This document shows, in pieces, positions 43,871 to 52,018 of a stretch of DNA of 64,000 bases. The position numbers were made by a program, and so were the translations under genes. The DNA is taken from assembly GCA_027449545.1 (NCBI GenBank), contig DAIDLI010000080.1:37818-101817 (forward strand), read 5' to 3'. Source of the stretch: Acidobacteriaceae bacterium. Its GTDB lineage: Bacteria > Acidobacteriota > Terriglobia > Terriglobales > Acidobacteriaceae. Each line of letters opens with the position of its first letter. The stretch's first letter is position 1. The notes under the pieces were generated by a model. It had not been told where the DNA came from and searched no databases. It saw only the letters and a list, made by a program, of their open reading frames with translations.

Positions 43871-45028
43871 CTATATCTTTGCAAGTCGTCCCTCAATCAT
43901 CGATGCTAGCAGCCTGCCGTCGGCATCGATGGCCACGAGGTCCGCAGGGCTGCCCTCGGCGAGGGCAGCGGTCATGCCGATCATCTCAACCGGATTGGTC
44001 GTCAGCAGGCGCAGCGCCTTCTCCAGCGGCGCACCCGTGAACTCAAGAAAATTGGTGAGCGCGCGGTCCTGCGTGAGCACGCTGCCGGCCAGTACGCCCC
44101 GGGCCATCGCGCGGCCATTGGCCACCTGCACGGCAAAACCGCCCAGTTGGTACTCGCCGTCGGGCATTCCGGTGGCGCTCATGGCGTCGGTCACCAGAAT
44201 GCCGCGCTGCTCGCCCTTCGCCTTCCACCACAGCCGCACCATGTCCGGAGCGACGTGAATGCCGTCGCAGATCAGCTCTGCGTAAAGCTGATCCTGCGTG
44301 AGCACGAGGCCCAGGATGCCCGGCTCGCGGTGGTCCAGGGGGCGCATGGCGTTGAAGGTATGGGTTGCGCTGGCGGCACCGGCGTTGAGAACCGCCTGTG
44401 TCTCCACGGCCGTCGCATTGGAGTGTCCCATTGATACCCGCACGCCGCGCGCCGTGGCGTGTGCGGCCAGCTCGGCGGCACCGGGAAGTTCGGGCGCCAG
44501 CGTAATGAGGTGCAGATGCCCTTCGGCGGCCTCGTACAGACGGTCGAAGACGGCAATATCCGGTGTGCGCAGGTGCTCGGCTGGTTGTACTCCCTTCTTT
44601 TCATGGGAGAGAAACGGGCCTTCGAGATGAATCCCCACCGGGCGCGCGATCGGCTGCTTTCCGCTCTGCAAAGATGCAGGATTTGCAATCAGTCTGGCAA
44701 GGCCTGAGACCGCGCGCAAAGTCGCGTCGAGCGGTGCGGTGACGGTGGTCGCCAGGTAGCGAGCGGTGCCGTGCCGTGCCAGCAGAGCGCCGATCGGCTG
44801 GAGCGCCTCTGGCTTGGCTTCCATCACGTCGTGCCCTGCGGCACCGTGAAAGTGCACATCGAAGAAAGCGGGGCAGAGGGTGGCGCCGGGAAAGTTATGT
44901 GCCGGCGTTGCCCAGGACTCCTTGGTCCGGGTGATCGCGGCGATGCGGTTGTCTTCGATCTCAATAACGGGGTTCTCTACGATTCCTTCAGCAGACCAGA
45001 GGCGAGCGGCAGTCACGAGCGTGCGCAT
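43871..45028 (-). CDS. nagA: N-acetylglucosamine-6-phosphate deacetylase (HxH type)
   Basis: The 385-residue cytoplasmic enzyme carries CPAFFDVHFHGAAGHDVME with His59/His61 (HxH), Glu136 in GIHLEGPFL, His202 in MGHSNA, His223 in ATHTFNAM and catalytic Asp281 in VTDAMSATGM. It therefore has the complete residue set of the Bacillus-like metal site, unlike the QxN enzyme at 41592. It makes GlcN-6-P for NagB. It is divergent from the GntR regulator, whose box at 45123 lies between the two starts, so it is probably under the same control. Confidence 0.92.
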   Translation of the reverse strand: MRTLVTAARLWSAEGIVENPVIEIEDNRIAAITRTKESWATPAHNFPGATLCPAFFDVHFHGAAGHDVMEAKPEALQPIGALLARHGTARYLATTVTAPLDATLRAVSGLARLIANPASLQSGKQPIARPVGIHLEGPFLSHEKKGVQPAEHLRTPDIAVFDRLYEAAEGHLHLITLAPELPGAAELAAHATARGVRVSMGHSNATAVETQAVLNAGAASATHTFNAMRPLDHREPGILGLVLTQDQLYAELICDGIHVAPDMVRLWWKAKGEQRGILVTDAMSATGMPDGEYQLGGFAVQVANGRAMARGVLAGSVLTQDRALTNFLEFTGAPLEKALRLLTTNPVEMIGMTAALAEGSPADLVAIDADGRLLASMIEGRLAKI

Positions 45029-45102
45029 GATCCATTATTGCCATCGGTGACCGGGAAGGGGCCAGAGTTCTTTGCTCTGCGCACAGGCAAACAGTGTCTG
45101 GC

Positions 45103-45137
45103 TTTACGTCACGCTAGTATTCTTGTATAGTCTGCTA
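45103..45137 (+). promoter_or_regulatory. gntR promoter with overlapping operator box
   Basis: TTTACG (45103-45108), 17 bp, then TATAGT (45126-45131) reads as a promoter for gntR. The box TTGTATAGTCTGCTA (45123-45137) overlaps the -10; its reverse complement contains GACTATAC, one base from GTMTAKAC. A 14/15 match in opposite orientation lies at 47223-47237. This suggests autorepression. Confidence 0.6.
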
Positions 45138-45286
45138 GGTGATAGGATGTCACGGTGCGCCAAGCTAATGGTGGATGGACCAACGGGTGGCTGTGATAGG
45201 GTTTGCGGCGTGCATTGTTCTCGCGCCCGATGGTTGGGCAGATCAGAGAAGCGCGCGCGATGTTTTCAGGGGAGGGCTCTAGATTC

Positions 45287-46099
45287 ATGGCGAAAAGCCA
45301 GGATAAGTCAGGTTTAGCGGCTGCGCCAGTTAGCGAGGGCGCCTCACATCTGCAGTTCGCGTCCCTTGATAAGAATAGCTATACGCCGATGTATGCCCAG
45401 ATCCAGGCGCAACTGCTGGATATGATCCGTTCGGGCAAGCTTCAGCCGGGCGACTTGCTGCCCAGCGAAGAGGAGTTGGGGCGGATTCACAACATCAGCC
45501 GGATGACAGCGCGGCAGGCGCTGCAGTCGCTGAAAGCGCAGGGCTTCGCGATTCGTCAGAAGGGCAAGGGAACATTTGTTGCCCGCCCCAAGATGGAAAA
45601 GGACATCACGCATCTTTCCGGCTTTTCCGCGGAGATGCGTTCGCTGGGAATGAAGCCCAGCTCGCAGGTATTGGCTGCGGAAATCATCGCCGCCACCGAC
45701 GAGGTGGCTTCGCGCCTCGCGCTGGACCGGGGAGCGAGGGTATTCAGGCTCTGCCGCCTCCGTATGGCCGATAACCTTCCTCTTGCTCTCGAAGAGAGCC
45801 GTCTGCCCCTGGACAAGTTTCCTGGCATCGAGAAGATCGACTTCTCGCGGCTTTCGCTGTATCAGACTCTGCATGAGCGATACGGCATCCGCTTTGCTGT
45901 GACCGATGAAATTCTCGAAGCGCGGACCGCCAGCCGTCACGAGGCGCAGTTGCTTGAGATCCCCCTGCGGTCGTGCCTGCTCGTCATTTCACGCACTTTG
46001 TGGAGCGTCGATGGGGAACCGCTGGAAACGGCGAGCTCTTCGTACCGGGGCGATCGCTACCGTGCTGTGCTGCGCATCCCGTCCACGATTGAGAAGTAA
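45287..46099 (+). CDS. GntR/HutC-family regulator (NagR/DasR-like)
   Basis: The 270-residue repressor has an N-terminal GntR winged helix at about 30-100 (YTPMYAQIQAQLLDMIRSGKLQPGDLLPSEEELGRIHNISRMTARQALQSLKAQGFAIRQKGKGTFVA). A UTRA ligand-binding domain follows, about 105-265 (LSGFSAEMRSLGMKPSSQVL, ESRLPLDKFPGIEK, ARTASRHEAQLLEIP, YRGDRYRAVLRI). UTRA regulators of this group commonly sense GlcNAc-6-P or GlcN-6-P. Its position between nagA and the transporter/kinase genes supports that. It is the natural candidate to bind the GTMTAKAC operators found across the locus. Start: ATG 45287 follows GGGGAGGG; the track start at 45203 adds an unrelated extension. Confidence 0.88.
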   Translation: MAKSQDKSGLAAAPVSEGASHLQFASLDKNSYTPMYAQIQAQLLDMIRSGKLQPGDLLPSEEELGRIHNISRMTARQALQSLKAQGFAIRQKGKGTFVARPKMEKDITHLSGFSAEMRSLGMKPSSQVLAAEIIAATDEVASRLALDRGARVFRLCRLRMADNLPLALEESRLPLDKFPGIEKIDFSRLSLYQTLHERYGIRFAVTDEILEARTASRHEAQLLEIPLRSCLLVISRTLWSVDGEPLETASSSYRGDRYRAVLRIPSTIEK

Positions 46100-46121
46100 G
46101 CAGGTCCGGCGTCGGCGACGT

Positions 46122-47153
46122 TTACAGGCTCGCGTGACCGAGCAAAACTACGGCCACCAGCAGAACGGCTATCCCTATGTACATCCAGAGGCGTGCGCGC
46201 GGGGGCGCGAGCTTCCATTCGCCCAGGCCCATGCCGATCGCGTTTGCGAACAGCAGGCCCACGGCCAAGCTGAGCGGCCATCCAATCGAGGTGCCCAGCG
46301 AGCCGAGCCGGGGCGCCGAAGCTCCGTAGACGAAGATGCTGCCTCCCCACAGCAGCGCCATGAGCAGCGAGAGGCTGAAGAGGCGCGCTGCGCCGGGCTG
46401 GCTGAATTTCCTCATACTGCTGTGCCGGTAGATCAGATAGAGGCAGAACCCGAGGTTAGAAACAGCACCTGCCCCCAGCATGATCCACCAGATCAGGTTT
46501 GTGGCGGCAAACTTGCTGAGGCCATTCGCGCGGCCGCACGCCGCAATGGGCTGAGCGAGCGCAAATCCGATGTTGAACACGGCCGAAAGAATGCCCGCCC
46601 CACACGCCATGAGCAGGGCCACTTTGAGGGGGCGCGCCTGACCGACCATCTCGCCCCGCTCCGTTTCGGCGCCAGCCGCCCGCTCGCGCAATCTTCCCGC
46701 CCAGCCGCAGAGAGCGATGCCTGCAACTTCAACCAGTACGCTGGCCAGAATCTTCTCTCCCGCGGGCTCCAACAACTTGTTGGGTGACAGCAACACCATG
46801 GGCAGCAGAGAGCCCAGCGCCGAACTGATTGCCAGCACCAGGGTATTCGCGAGCGAAATGCCGATAGCGCTCACGCTCTGCCCAAACAGAAGGGCGCCGA
46901 AACCCCAGGCAAAACCCGTCAGCGCCGCGCTCAGCAGTGCCTGCGCGGGCGCCTGCGCGATGATCATCCAACTGCGCGGCGCCACCAGCGTTATCATCGC
47001 CGCCGGCAAGAGCACGCAGGAAAACAGGATGAACAGGCTCCAGACGTTCTCCCATTCCCAGCGTCCCAGGAAGCGCATGGGCAACGTAAAGCTTCCATTC
47101 ATAAGGCCGGAGAGAACGGCCAGAAGCATACCGGCAAGAATCATGCTGTTCAT
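46122..47153 (-). CDS. RhaT-like DMT-superfamily sugar permease 1
   Basis: The 343-residue polytopic inner-membrane protein has about ten hydrophobic segments. RhaT-family features include LSGLMNGSFTLPMRFLGRWEWENVWSLF at the N-terminus, TGFAWGFGALLFGQSVSAIGISLANTLVLAISSALGSLLPM, and LLWGGSIFVYGASAPRLGSLGTSIGWPLSLAVGLLFANAIG. RhaT is the rhamnose-proton symporter; here no rhamnose genes are seen, and the surrounding amino-sugar enzymes suggest N-acetylhexosamine uptake, an inference. A close relative lies at 49844. It is divergent from nanE-nanK with an operator box between them. ATG 47153 is chosen because the extra 28 residues in the track start are non-hydrophobic and overlap the operator. 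Confidence 0.8.
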   Translation of the reverse strand: MNSMILAGMLLAVLSGLMNGSFTLPMRFLGRWEWENVWSLFILFSCVLLPAAMITLVAPRSWMIIAQAPAQALLSAALTGFAWGFGALLFGQSVSAIGISLANTLVLAISSALGSLLPMVLLSPNKLLEPAGEKILASVLVEVAGIALCGWAGRLRERAAGAETERGEMVGQARPLKVALLMACGAGILSAVFNIGFALAQPIAACGRANGLSKFAATNLIWWIMLGAGAVSNLGFCLYLIYRHSSMRKFSQPGAARLFSLSLLMALLWGGSIFVYGASAPRLGSLGTSIGWPLSLAVGLLFANAIGMGLGEWKLAPPRARLWMYIGIAVLLVAVVLLGHASL

Positions 47154-47222
47154 GGAGGTTCCCGATCTCCCTGCAGTGTGGGAATCTTTGTACGCTTGCA
47201 GCTTGTCTTCATGCAATAAGCA

Positions 47223-47237
47223 TAGTAGACTATACAA
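47223..47237 (-). promoter_or_regulatory. Operator box between rhaT-like 1 and nanE-nanK
   Basis: TAGTAGACTATACAA is a 14/15 match to the reverse complement of the box at 45123 (gntR). It lies midway between divergent starts. Possible plus-strand promoter elements TTGTCT (47203-47208) and TAGACT (47226-47231) with 17-bp spacing would place the box over the -10. Confidence 0.55.
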
Positions 47238-47297
47238 TAGTACAACAATGGATAACCGACGCGGAGAGCAACAGCAAGGCGGGAAGCGGGAGACTCG

Positions 47298-48917
47298 ATG
47301 AGTTCAATTTTTGCGCAATTGAAAGCTCGATTGGTAGTTTCCTGTCAGGCATCTCCGGGCGACCCTCTAGAAGATACGGACGCACTTCGCCGCATGGCCC
47401 TGGCCGCTATCGGCGGAGGGGCCGCGGGGCTGCGGGTGAACAGCGCCGAGCATATTGCCGCATTGCGCCGCGACACCAGCGTGCCCATCATTGGCATTCA
47501 GAAACAGTATGGCCCGGCGGGACTGCGCATCACTCCTGATTTCACCGCGGCCGCCAGCCTGGCTGCGGCCGGAGCCTCTATCATTGCCCTCGACTGCACG
47601 GACCGCACCTGGCCTGGCGGCGATCCCTGGCGGGAGTTGATTGCGCGCATTCACCAGGAGCTCAAACTGCCGGTGATGGCGGATGTGGCCACCCTTGACG
47701 ATGCGGTAAGAGCGGCTGCGGCCGGCGCCGATTGTATAGGCCCCACATTGCACGGGTACACCGAAGGAACCCGCGGCATTCAGAGCTTCAACTGGGAACT
47801 GCTGGCGGCGATGAACAAGCAGCTTGCGGTGCCGATTATGGCCGAAGGCCATATCATTACGCCTGCCGAAGCGCGTCGTGCCCTGGCAGGCGGCGCGTGG
47901 TGCGTGATCGTGGGTTCGGCGATTACGCGGCCTGGTGTGATTGCCGCTCGCTTTGCGCGTGCCATCGAGCGCTGGCGTACTCCCGGACCCATTATCGGTG
48001 TCGATATTGGCGGTACGTCGATTAAGGCGGGAATAGTGGCGTCCAGCGGAGAGATCTCCTGCCCCGTGCAGGTCGCTACAGCAGCCGGCGCTGGGCGCGA
48101 GGCTATTACCGCAGGATTTGCGGCGGCTGTCGAGCAGGTATTGGAAGCAGCGCGGGCCGCGCGGCTGGAGCCGGCAGGCATAGGCATTGCCACTGCGGGC
48201 GCAGTCGACTCGCACAATGGCAGCATCTTTGCCGCCACCGAAAATCTGCCTGGGTGGACGGGCTTTCCATTAGCCGCCTTTGCCCGGGAGCGCTTTCATC
48301 TGCCGACTGCAGTGGTGAACGACGCACAGGCTGCTGCTTTATCTGAACTGTACTTCGGGGTAGGCCGAGGGCTTGAGAATTTCGTTGCCATCACGATCGG
48401 TACCGGCGTTGGCGCGGGCATCGTGTGCGACGGGAAGCTGCTCAAAGGCGAACACGGTTTTGCGGGTACCGTCGGGCACCATGTTCTTGTGGCTGGAGGG
48501 CGGCCCTGCAACTGCGGCAGGCGCGGATGCCTGGAGGCGTATGTTTCCACGGCGGCCCTGATTCGCGAATACCGCGATAATGGCGGGGTTCTGGACGGCG
48601 AAGTCGACGATGCCGCTCAGGTTCTGCTGATCAACCAGCTTGCAAAGCAGGGTGACGCTGCGGCGCGGAAGGCGTATGCAGCTTTGTCCGGCTATCTGGC
48701 CGAGGGAATTGCCAACGTATTCAACGTGCTCGATCCGCAGGCGGTCTTGCTGGGCGGCGGGCTCATCGAGGGGCAGCCGAATTTTGTAGGGGAAGTTGAG
48801 TCGCGTGTGCGGGCGCTGCTGCCCTTCGGGGCGCGCCGTCATCCCCGCGTGCAATCGGCCACCGCTGGCCGTTTCGCCGGGCTCCAGGGCGCTGCCACAT
48901 TGGTATTTGAGGCGTAA
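47298..48917 (+). CDS. NanE-NanK fusion: ManNAc-6-P epimerase / ROK-family ManNAc kinase
   Basis: The 539-residue bifunctional cytoplasmic enzyme has two domains. Residues about 1-225 are a NanE-type TIM barrel (ARLVVSCQASPGDPLEDTDAL, VPIIGIQKQYG, LPVMADVATLDDA, VPIMAEGHIITPAEA) that should convert ManNAc-6-P to GlcNAc-6-P. Residues about 231-539 are a ROK kinase: PIIGVDIGGTSIKAG phosphate motif, catalytic Asp342 in VVNDAQAA, and the zinc motif CNCGRRGCLEAY at 404-415, which should phosphorylate ManNAc. The domain order is opposite to the reaction order. With the AGE epimerase it forms a complete GlcNAc-to-GlcNAc-6-P route without a dedicated GlcNAc kinase. NagB and a second RhaT-like gene follow. 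Confidence 0.92.
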   Translation: MSSIFAQLKARLVVSCQASPGDPLEDTDALRRMALAAIGGGAAGLRVNSAEHIAALRRDTSVPIIGIQKQYGPAGLRITPDFTAAASLAAAGASIIALDCTDRTWPGGDPWRELIARIHQELKLPVMADVATLDDAVRAAAAGADCIGPTLHGYTEGTRGIQSFNWELLAAMNKQLAVPIMAEGHIITPAEARRALAGGAWCVIVGSAITRPGVIAARFARAIERWRTPGPIIGVDIGGTSIKAGIVASSGEISCPVQVATAAGAGREAITAGFAAAVEQVLEAARAARLEPAGIGIATAGAVDSHNGSIFAATENLPGWTGFPLAAFARERFHLPTAVVNDAQAAALSELYFGVGRGLENFVAITIGTGVGAGIVCDGKLLKGEHGFAGTVGHHVLVAGGRPCNCGRRGCLEAYVSTAALIREYRDNGGVLDGEVDDAAQVLLINQLAKQGDAAARKAYAALSGYLAEGIANVFNVLDPQAVLLGGGLIEGQPNFVGEVESRVRALLPFGARRHPRVQSATAGRFAGLQGAATLVFEA

Positions 48918-49028
48918 ACGAAGGCGGATTGGGCGTACCAGAAAGATCGGCCCACATCAAACGCGCTCCACCACGCCGTAAGCATCTGCGCGACTGTGAT
49001 CCAAAATCAAGGAGATCGGTTCGTCTTT

Positions 49029-49847
49029 ATGGATAGGATTCAGTGCCAAGTCAACAAGCTTAAAGTGGAAATCTACCCCGATCGCGAGGCCTGCGGGCAC
49101 GCCGCCGCACAGGCTGCCGCGGATGCGATGCGCGAATTGGCCAACACACGCAAGACCCTTGCCGTAGTGTTTGCCACAGGCGCCTCGCAGTTGAACACTT
49201 TGCATACGCTCGTCAGCCAGGACGATCTGCCCTGGAGTCGGATTACTGGCTTTCACCTCGATGAATATGTGGGCATCGATGTGAATCATCGTGCCTCGTT
49301 CCGCAGATATCTTCGCGAACATCTCACTTCGCGTGTTCCGATGGACGCGTTTTTCGAGATCGATGGGAATGCACACGATCTCGAAGGATTCTGCCGGGAA
49401 TACGCTGAGCAGCTTCGGCAATTCGCCCCTCAACTGTGTTTGCTGGGCATCGGAGAAAACGGACACTTGGCCTTTAACGATCCGGGAGAAGCCGATTTCG
49501 CCGATCCAAAGGCAATGAAGGTCGTGCAGCTCGACGCCGTATGCCGCCAGCAACAGGCGTCAGAAGGTTGGTTCCCCTCGCTCCACGATGTGCCGGAACG
49601 CGCGCTCACGCTGACGATTCCCACCGTGATGCGGATTCCCAAACTCATCGCTTCGGCGCCCGGCAAACGCAAGGCGGAGATCGTGAAGCGGACGCTGCAG
49701 GACTGCATCTCGGAAGAATGTCCGGCGACGATTCTTCGCAACCATCCTGACGCCACCCTCTTTTTAGACACTGCATCCGCCGCGCTCTTGTACGGGAATG
49801 GTGGAGTGCTGCCGGGGAACCCGACCGGCAGGGAAGAGCGCGCGTGA
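49029..49847 (+). CDS. nagB: Glucosamine-6-phosphate deaminase
   Basis: The 272-residue cytoplasmic enzyme converts GlcN-6-P to fructose-6-P and ammonia. Family motifs include VVFATGASQLNTL (phosphate binding), TGFHLDEYVGIDVNHRASFRRYL with Asp78/Glu79, and LLGIGENGHLAFNDPGEADF with the catalytic His146. The substrate-loop segment VPERALTLTIPTVM and KRKAEIVKRTL follow. It sits between nanE-nanK and the second rhaT-like gene, overlapping the latter's start by four bases, so it is co-transcribed. The track's GTG 48996 adds eleven residues; ATG 49029 gives a normal family N-terminus, although the nearest GGAG is rather far upstream. Confidence 0.92.
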   Translation: MDRIQCQVNKLKVEIYPDREACGHAAAQAAADAMRELANTRKTLAVVFATGASQLNTLHTLVSQDDLPWSRITGFHLDEYVGIDVNHRASFRRYLREHLTSRVPMDAFFEIDGNAHDLEGFCREYAEQLRQFAPQLCLLGIGENGHLAFNDPGEADFADPKAMKVVQLDAVCRQQQASEGWFPSLHDVPERALTLTIPTVMRIPKLIASAPGKRKAEIVKRTLQDCISEECPATILRNHPDATLFLDTASAALLYGNGGVLPGNPTGREERA

Positions 49848-50896
49848 TCCTTGCCGACCCCGCGCTGACTCTGGGCGTTTCGTTCGCCATTGTCGCGGGG
49901 ATTATGGGTGGATCCTTTGCTTTGCCCATGAAATACCTGGGCCGCTGGTCGTGGGAGAACGTCTGGGCGATTTTCATCCTGGTCTCATGCGTTCTCATGC
50001 CCGCGCTGGTTGCATGGGCAACGGTGCCCACCTGGCGGCAGGTACTCTTGAGTGCGCCACTCTCCGCGGTGGCTGCGGCAGCCCTGAGCGGATTTGCGTG
50101 GGGCTTTGGCGCCATTATGTTTGGCCAGAGCGTGAGCGCGGTCGGAGTGTCGATGGCGAACACGTTGGTCCTGGCCATAAGCGCCTCGCTCGGCTCCTTC
50201 TTGCCGATCGGCCTGCTCGCCCCGGAAAGACTCCGCCAACCACAGGGCCACGCGATTATCCTCGGCGCTGCGGTGGGCATCGCCGGCATTGCATGTTGCG
50301 GATACGCGGGCCTGTTGCGCGAAAAGAGCCAGGGAAGCGACAAGGAAAAACTGCGCGGCAATATGGTCGGCGCGTCCCGGCCCATCACGATTGGTCTTGC
50401 GCTTTGTTTCGGCGCAGGACTGCTTTCGGCCGTGCTGAATATTGGCTACACCGCTGCCCAACCTGTACTCGCCGCCGCCACGCGCGCCGGGTATAGCCCA
50501 TTTTCAGGTTCCAACCTGATCTGGTTGCTTCTGCTCACCAGCGGCGCTGTGCCTAATCTGTGCTTCTGCGGGTATCTGCTCAAGAAGAATGCATCGTGGA
50601 AGAAGTTTGCAATGCCTCAGGTGACCATCTTGTACGCCCTCGCCATTCTGATGGGGATCTTCTGGGGTGGCGACATCTTTCTTTACGGCTTTGCCTCACC
50701 GCAGATAGGCAAGCTCGGCCCGGCAATTGCCTGGCCGCTCAAGCTGATTGCGGGACTGATTACCGCCAATGTGATCGGCTATTTCATTGGCGAGTGGAAA
50801 CAAACACGCGCCCGGGACAGGCGCCTGATGATGGTGGGGCTCGCCGTGCTGGTCATGGCAATCCTGATTCTGGCCCGGGCCAGCACCCTCGGCTGA
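49844..50896 (+). CDS. RhaT-like DMT-superfamily sugar permease 2
   Basis: The 350-residue polytopic membrane protein is a clear paralogue of the one at 46122: MGGSFALPMKYLGRWSWENVWAIFILVSC, SGFAWGFGAIMFGQSVSAVGVSMANTLVLAISASLGSFLP, GIFWGGDIFLYGFASPQIGKLGPAIAWPLKLIAGLITANVIG. It starts at GTG in a GTGA overlap with the nagB stop, indicating translational coupling. In this position it most likely imports the sugar that NanK phosphorylates. Two RhaT-like genes in one locus suggest two substrates, for example GlcNAc and ManNAc or different anomers, an inference. Confidence 0.8.
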   Translation: MILADPALTLGVSFAIVAGIMGGSFALPMKYLGRWSWENVWAIFILVSCVLMPALVAWATVPTWRQVLLSAPLSAVAAAALSGFAWGFGAIMFGQSVSAVGVSMANTLVLAISASLGSFLPIGLLAPERLRQPQGHAIILGAAVGIAGIACCGYAGLLREKSQGSDKEKLRGNMVGASRPITIGLALCFGAGLLSAVLNIGYTAAQPVLAAATRAGYSPFSGSNLIWLLLLTSGAVPNLCFCGYLLKKNASWKKFAMPQVTILYALAILMGIFWGGDIFLYGFASPQIGKLGPAIAWPLKLIAGLITANVIGYFIGEWKQTRARDRRLMMVGLAVLVMAILILARASTLG

Positions 50897-50962
50897 TCAA
50901 ATCATTTTTCCGAGGATGCCTCAATGGAATCAACATTTGTGGACTCTGGAAGGAGCGCTTAC

Positions 50963-52018
50963 ATGACCGAAGTGAATCGACGGGAACTTCTGGCTGCACT
51001 GGCGATGGGGGCGTCTGCTCTGCTTCTCGATCCGGCGAGGACACAGGCTGAAATCGCAGCCAGCACGGCGAAGCCAATCGTCGGTAGTTGGTTTGAGTTC
51101 CAGCACGCGAGCACCGCGGAAGGGGTCGACTGGAACCCAGCGTGCGTCCGGTTTACCACAGCGCAATGGGAAGCGAAAATCAGGGAAATCGCCGAAGCGG
51201 GAATGGAATACCTGGTTCTGATGTCGACCGCGCTCTACGATCGCAGCTTCTACGACAGCAAAATCTTTGCCAAGTGGGACCTGGCCTGCACCGATCCTCT
51301 CGAAGCTGTGCTTTCTTCCGCGGACAAACACGGAATCAGATTCTTCATCAGCAATGGCTTTTATAGTAACTGGAGGAGCAGCATTGCCCTTGCCGATCCC
51401 GCGACCAGTAAGAGGCGCATGCAGGCGATGGAAGAAGTTACTAATCTCTACGGGCATCATCGCAGTTTCTATGGCTGGTACTGGCCGCACGAGGCCTACA
51501 TTAACGGCCATTACTCCGACGAATTCATTCGCTACGTGAATGCTTCGTCGAAGCTGGCGCGGCAACTTAAGCCCCGTGCGCAAATCCTGATAGCCCCCTA
51601 CGGAACACGCAAAGCCATTCCGGACGACGCATACGTTCGCCAACTGGAAGCAATGGACGTGGATATCGTCGCGTACCAGGATGAAGTGGGCGTGCGCAAA
51701 TCGAAGGTGACTGAAACTTCGGCATTTTATGAGGGCCTGCGCAGGGCGCATGATCGCGCGCAGCGGGCGAAGATATGGGCGGATATCGAGCTATTCCAAT
51801 TTGAAGGCGAAGTGTATAACAGCGCTCTCCTGCCGGCTCCCTTTAGCCGCGTGCAGAAACAGATTGAAGCGGTCTCGCCCTGGGTTGATAAGATTCTCGG
51901 CTATCAATATCAGGGCATGATGAACAAGCCAGGCTCGGAGGCATTCGCTGGCTCGCCAACTTCTACCAAGCTCTACACTGACTACATGAGCTGGCGGAAA
52001 GCTCAGAAGTTCGTATGA
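50963..52018 (+). CDS. DUF4434 domain exported protein
   Basis: The 351-residue product has a twin-arginine leader (VNRRELLAALAMGASALLLDPA). The body is a TIM-barrel-like DUF4434 domain: PIVGSWFEFQHASTAEGVDWNPA, WEAKIREIAEAGMEYLVLMST, GIRFFISNGFYSNW, FYGWYWPHEAYINGHY, QILIAPYGTRKAIPDDAYV, DVDIVAYQDEVGV, KIWADIELFQFEG. The acidic HEAYI and YQDEVG strands are candidate catalytic positions of a glycosidase-like enzyme; activity is unknown. It lies 66 bp after the permease gene and is probably the last gene of the nanE-nanK operon. ATG 50963 follows GGAAGGAG; the track start at 50924 is rejected. Confidence 0.72.
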   Translation: MTEVNRRELLAALAMGASALLLDPARTQAEIAASTAKPIVGSWFEFQHASTAEGVDWNPACVRFTTAQWEAKIREIAEAGMEYLVLMSTALYDRSFYDSKIFAKWDLACTDPLEAVLSSADKHGIRFFISNGFYSNWRSSIALADPATSKRRMQAMEEVTNLYGHHRSFYGWYWPHEAYINGHYSDEFIRYVNASSKLARQLKPRAQILIAPYGTRKAIPDDAYVRQLEAMDVDIVAYQDEVGVRKSKVTETSAFYEGLRRAHDRAQRAKIWADIELFQFEGEVYNSALLPAPFSRVQKQIEAVSPWVDKILGYQYQGMMNKPGSEAFAGSPTSTKLYTDYMSWRKAQKFV

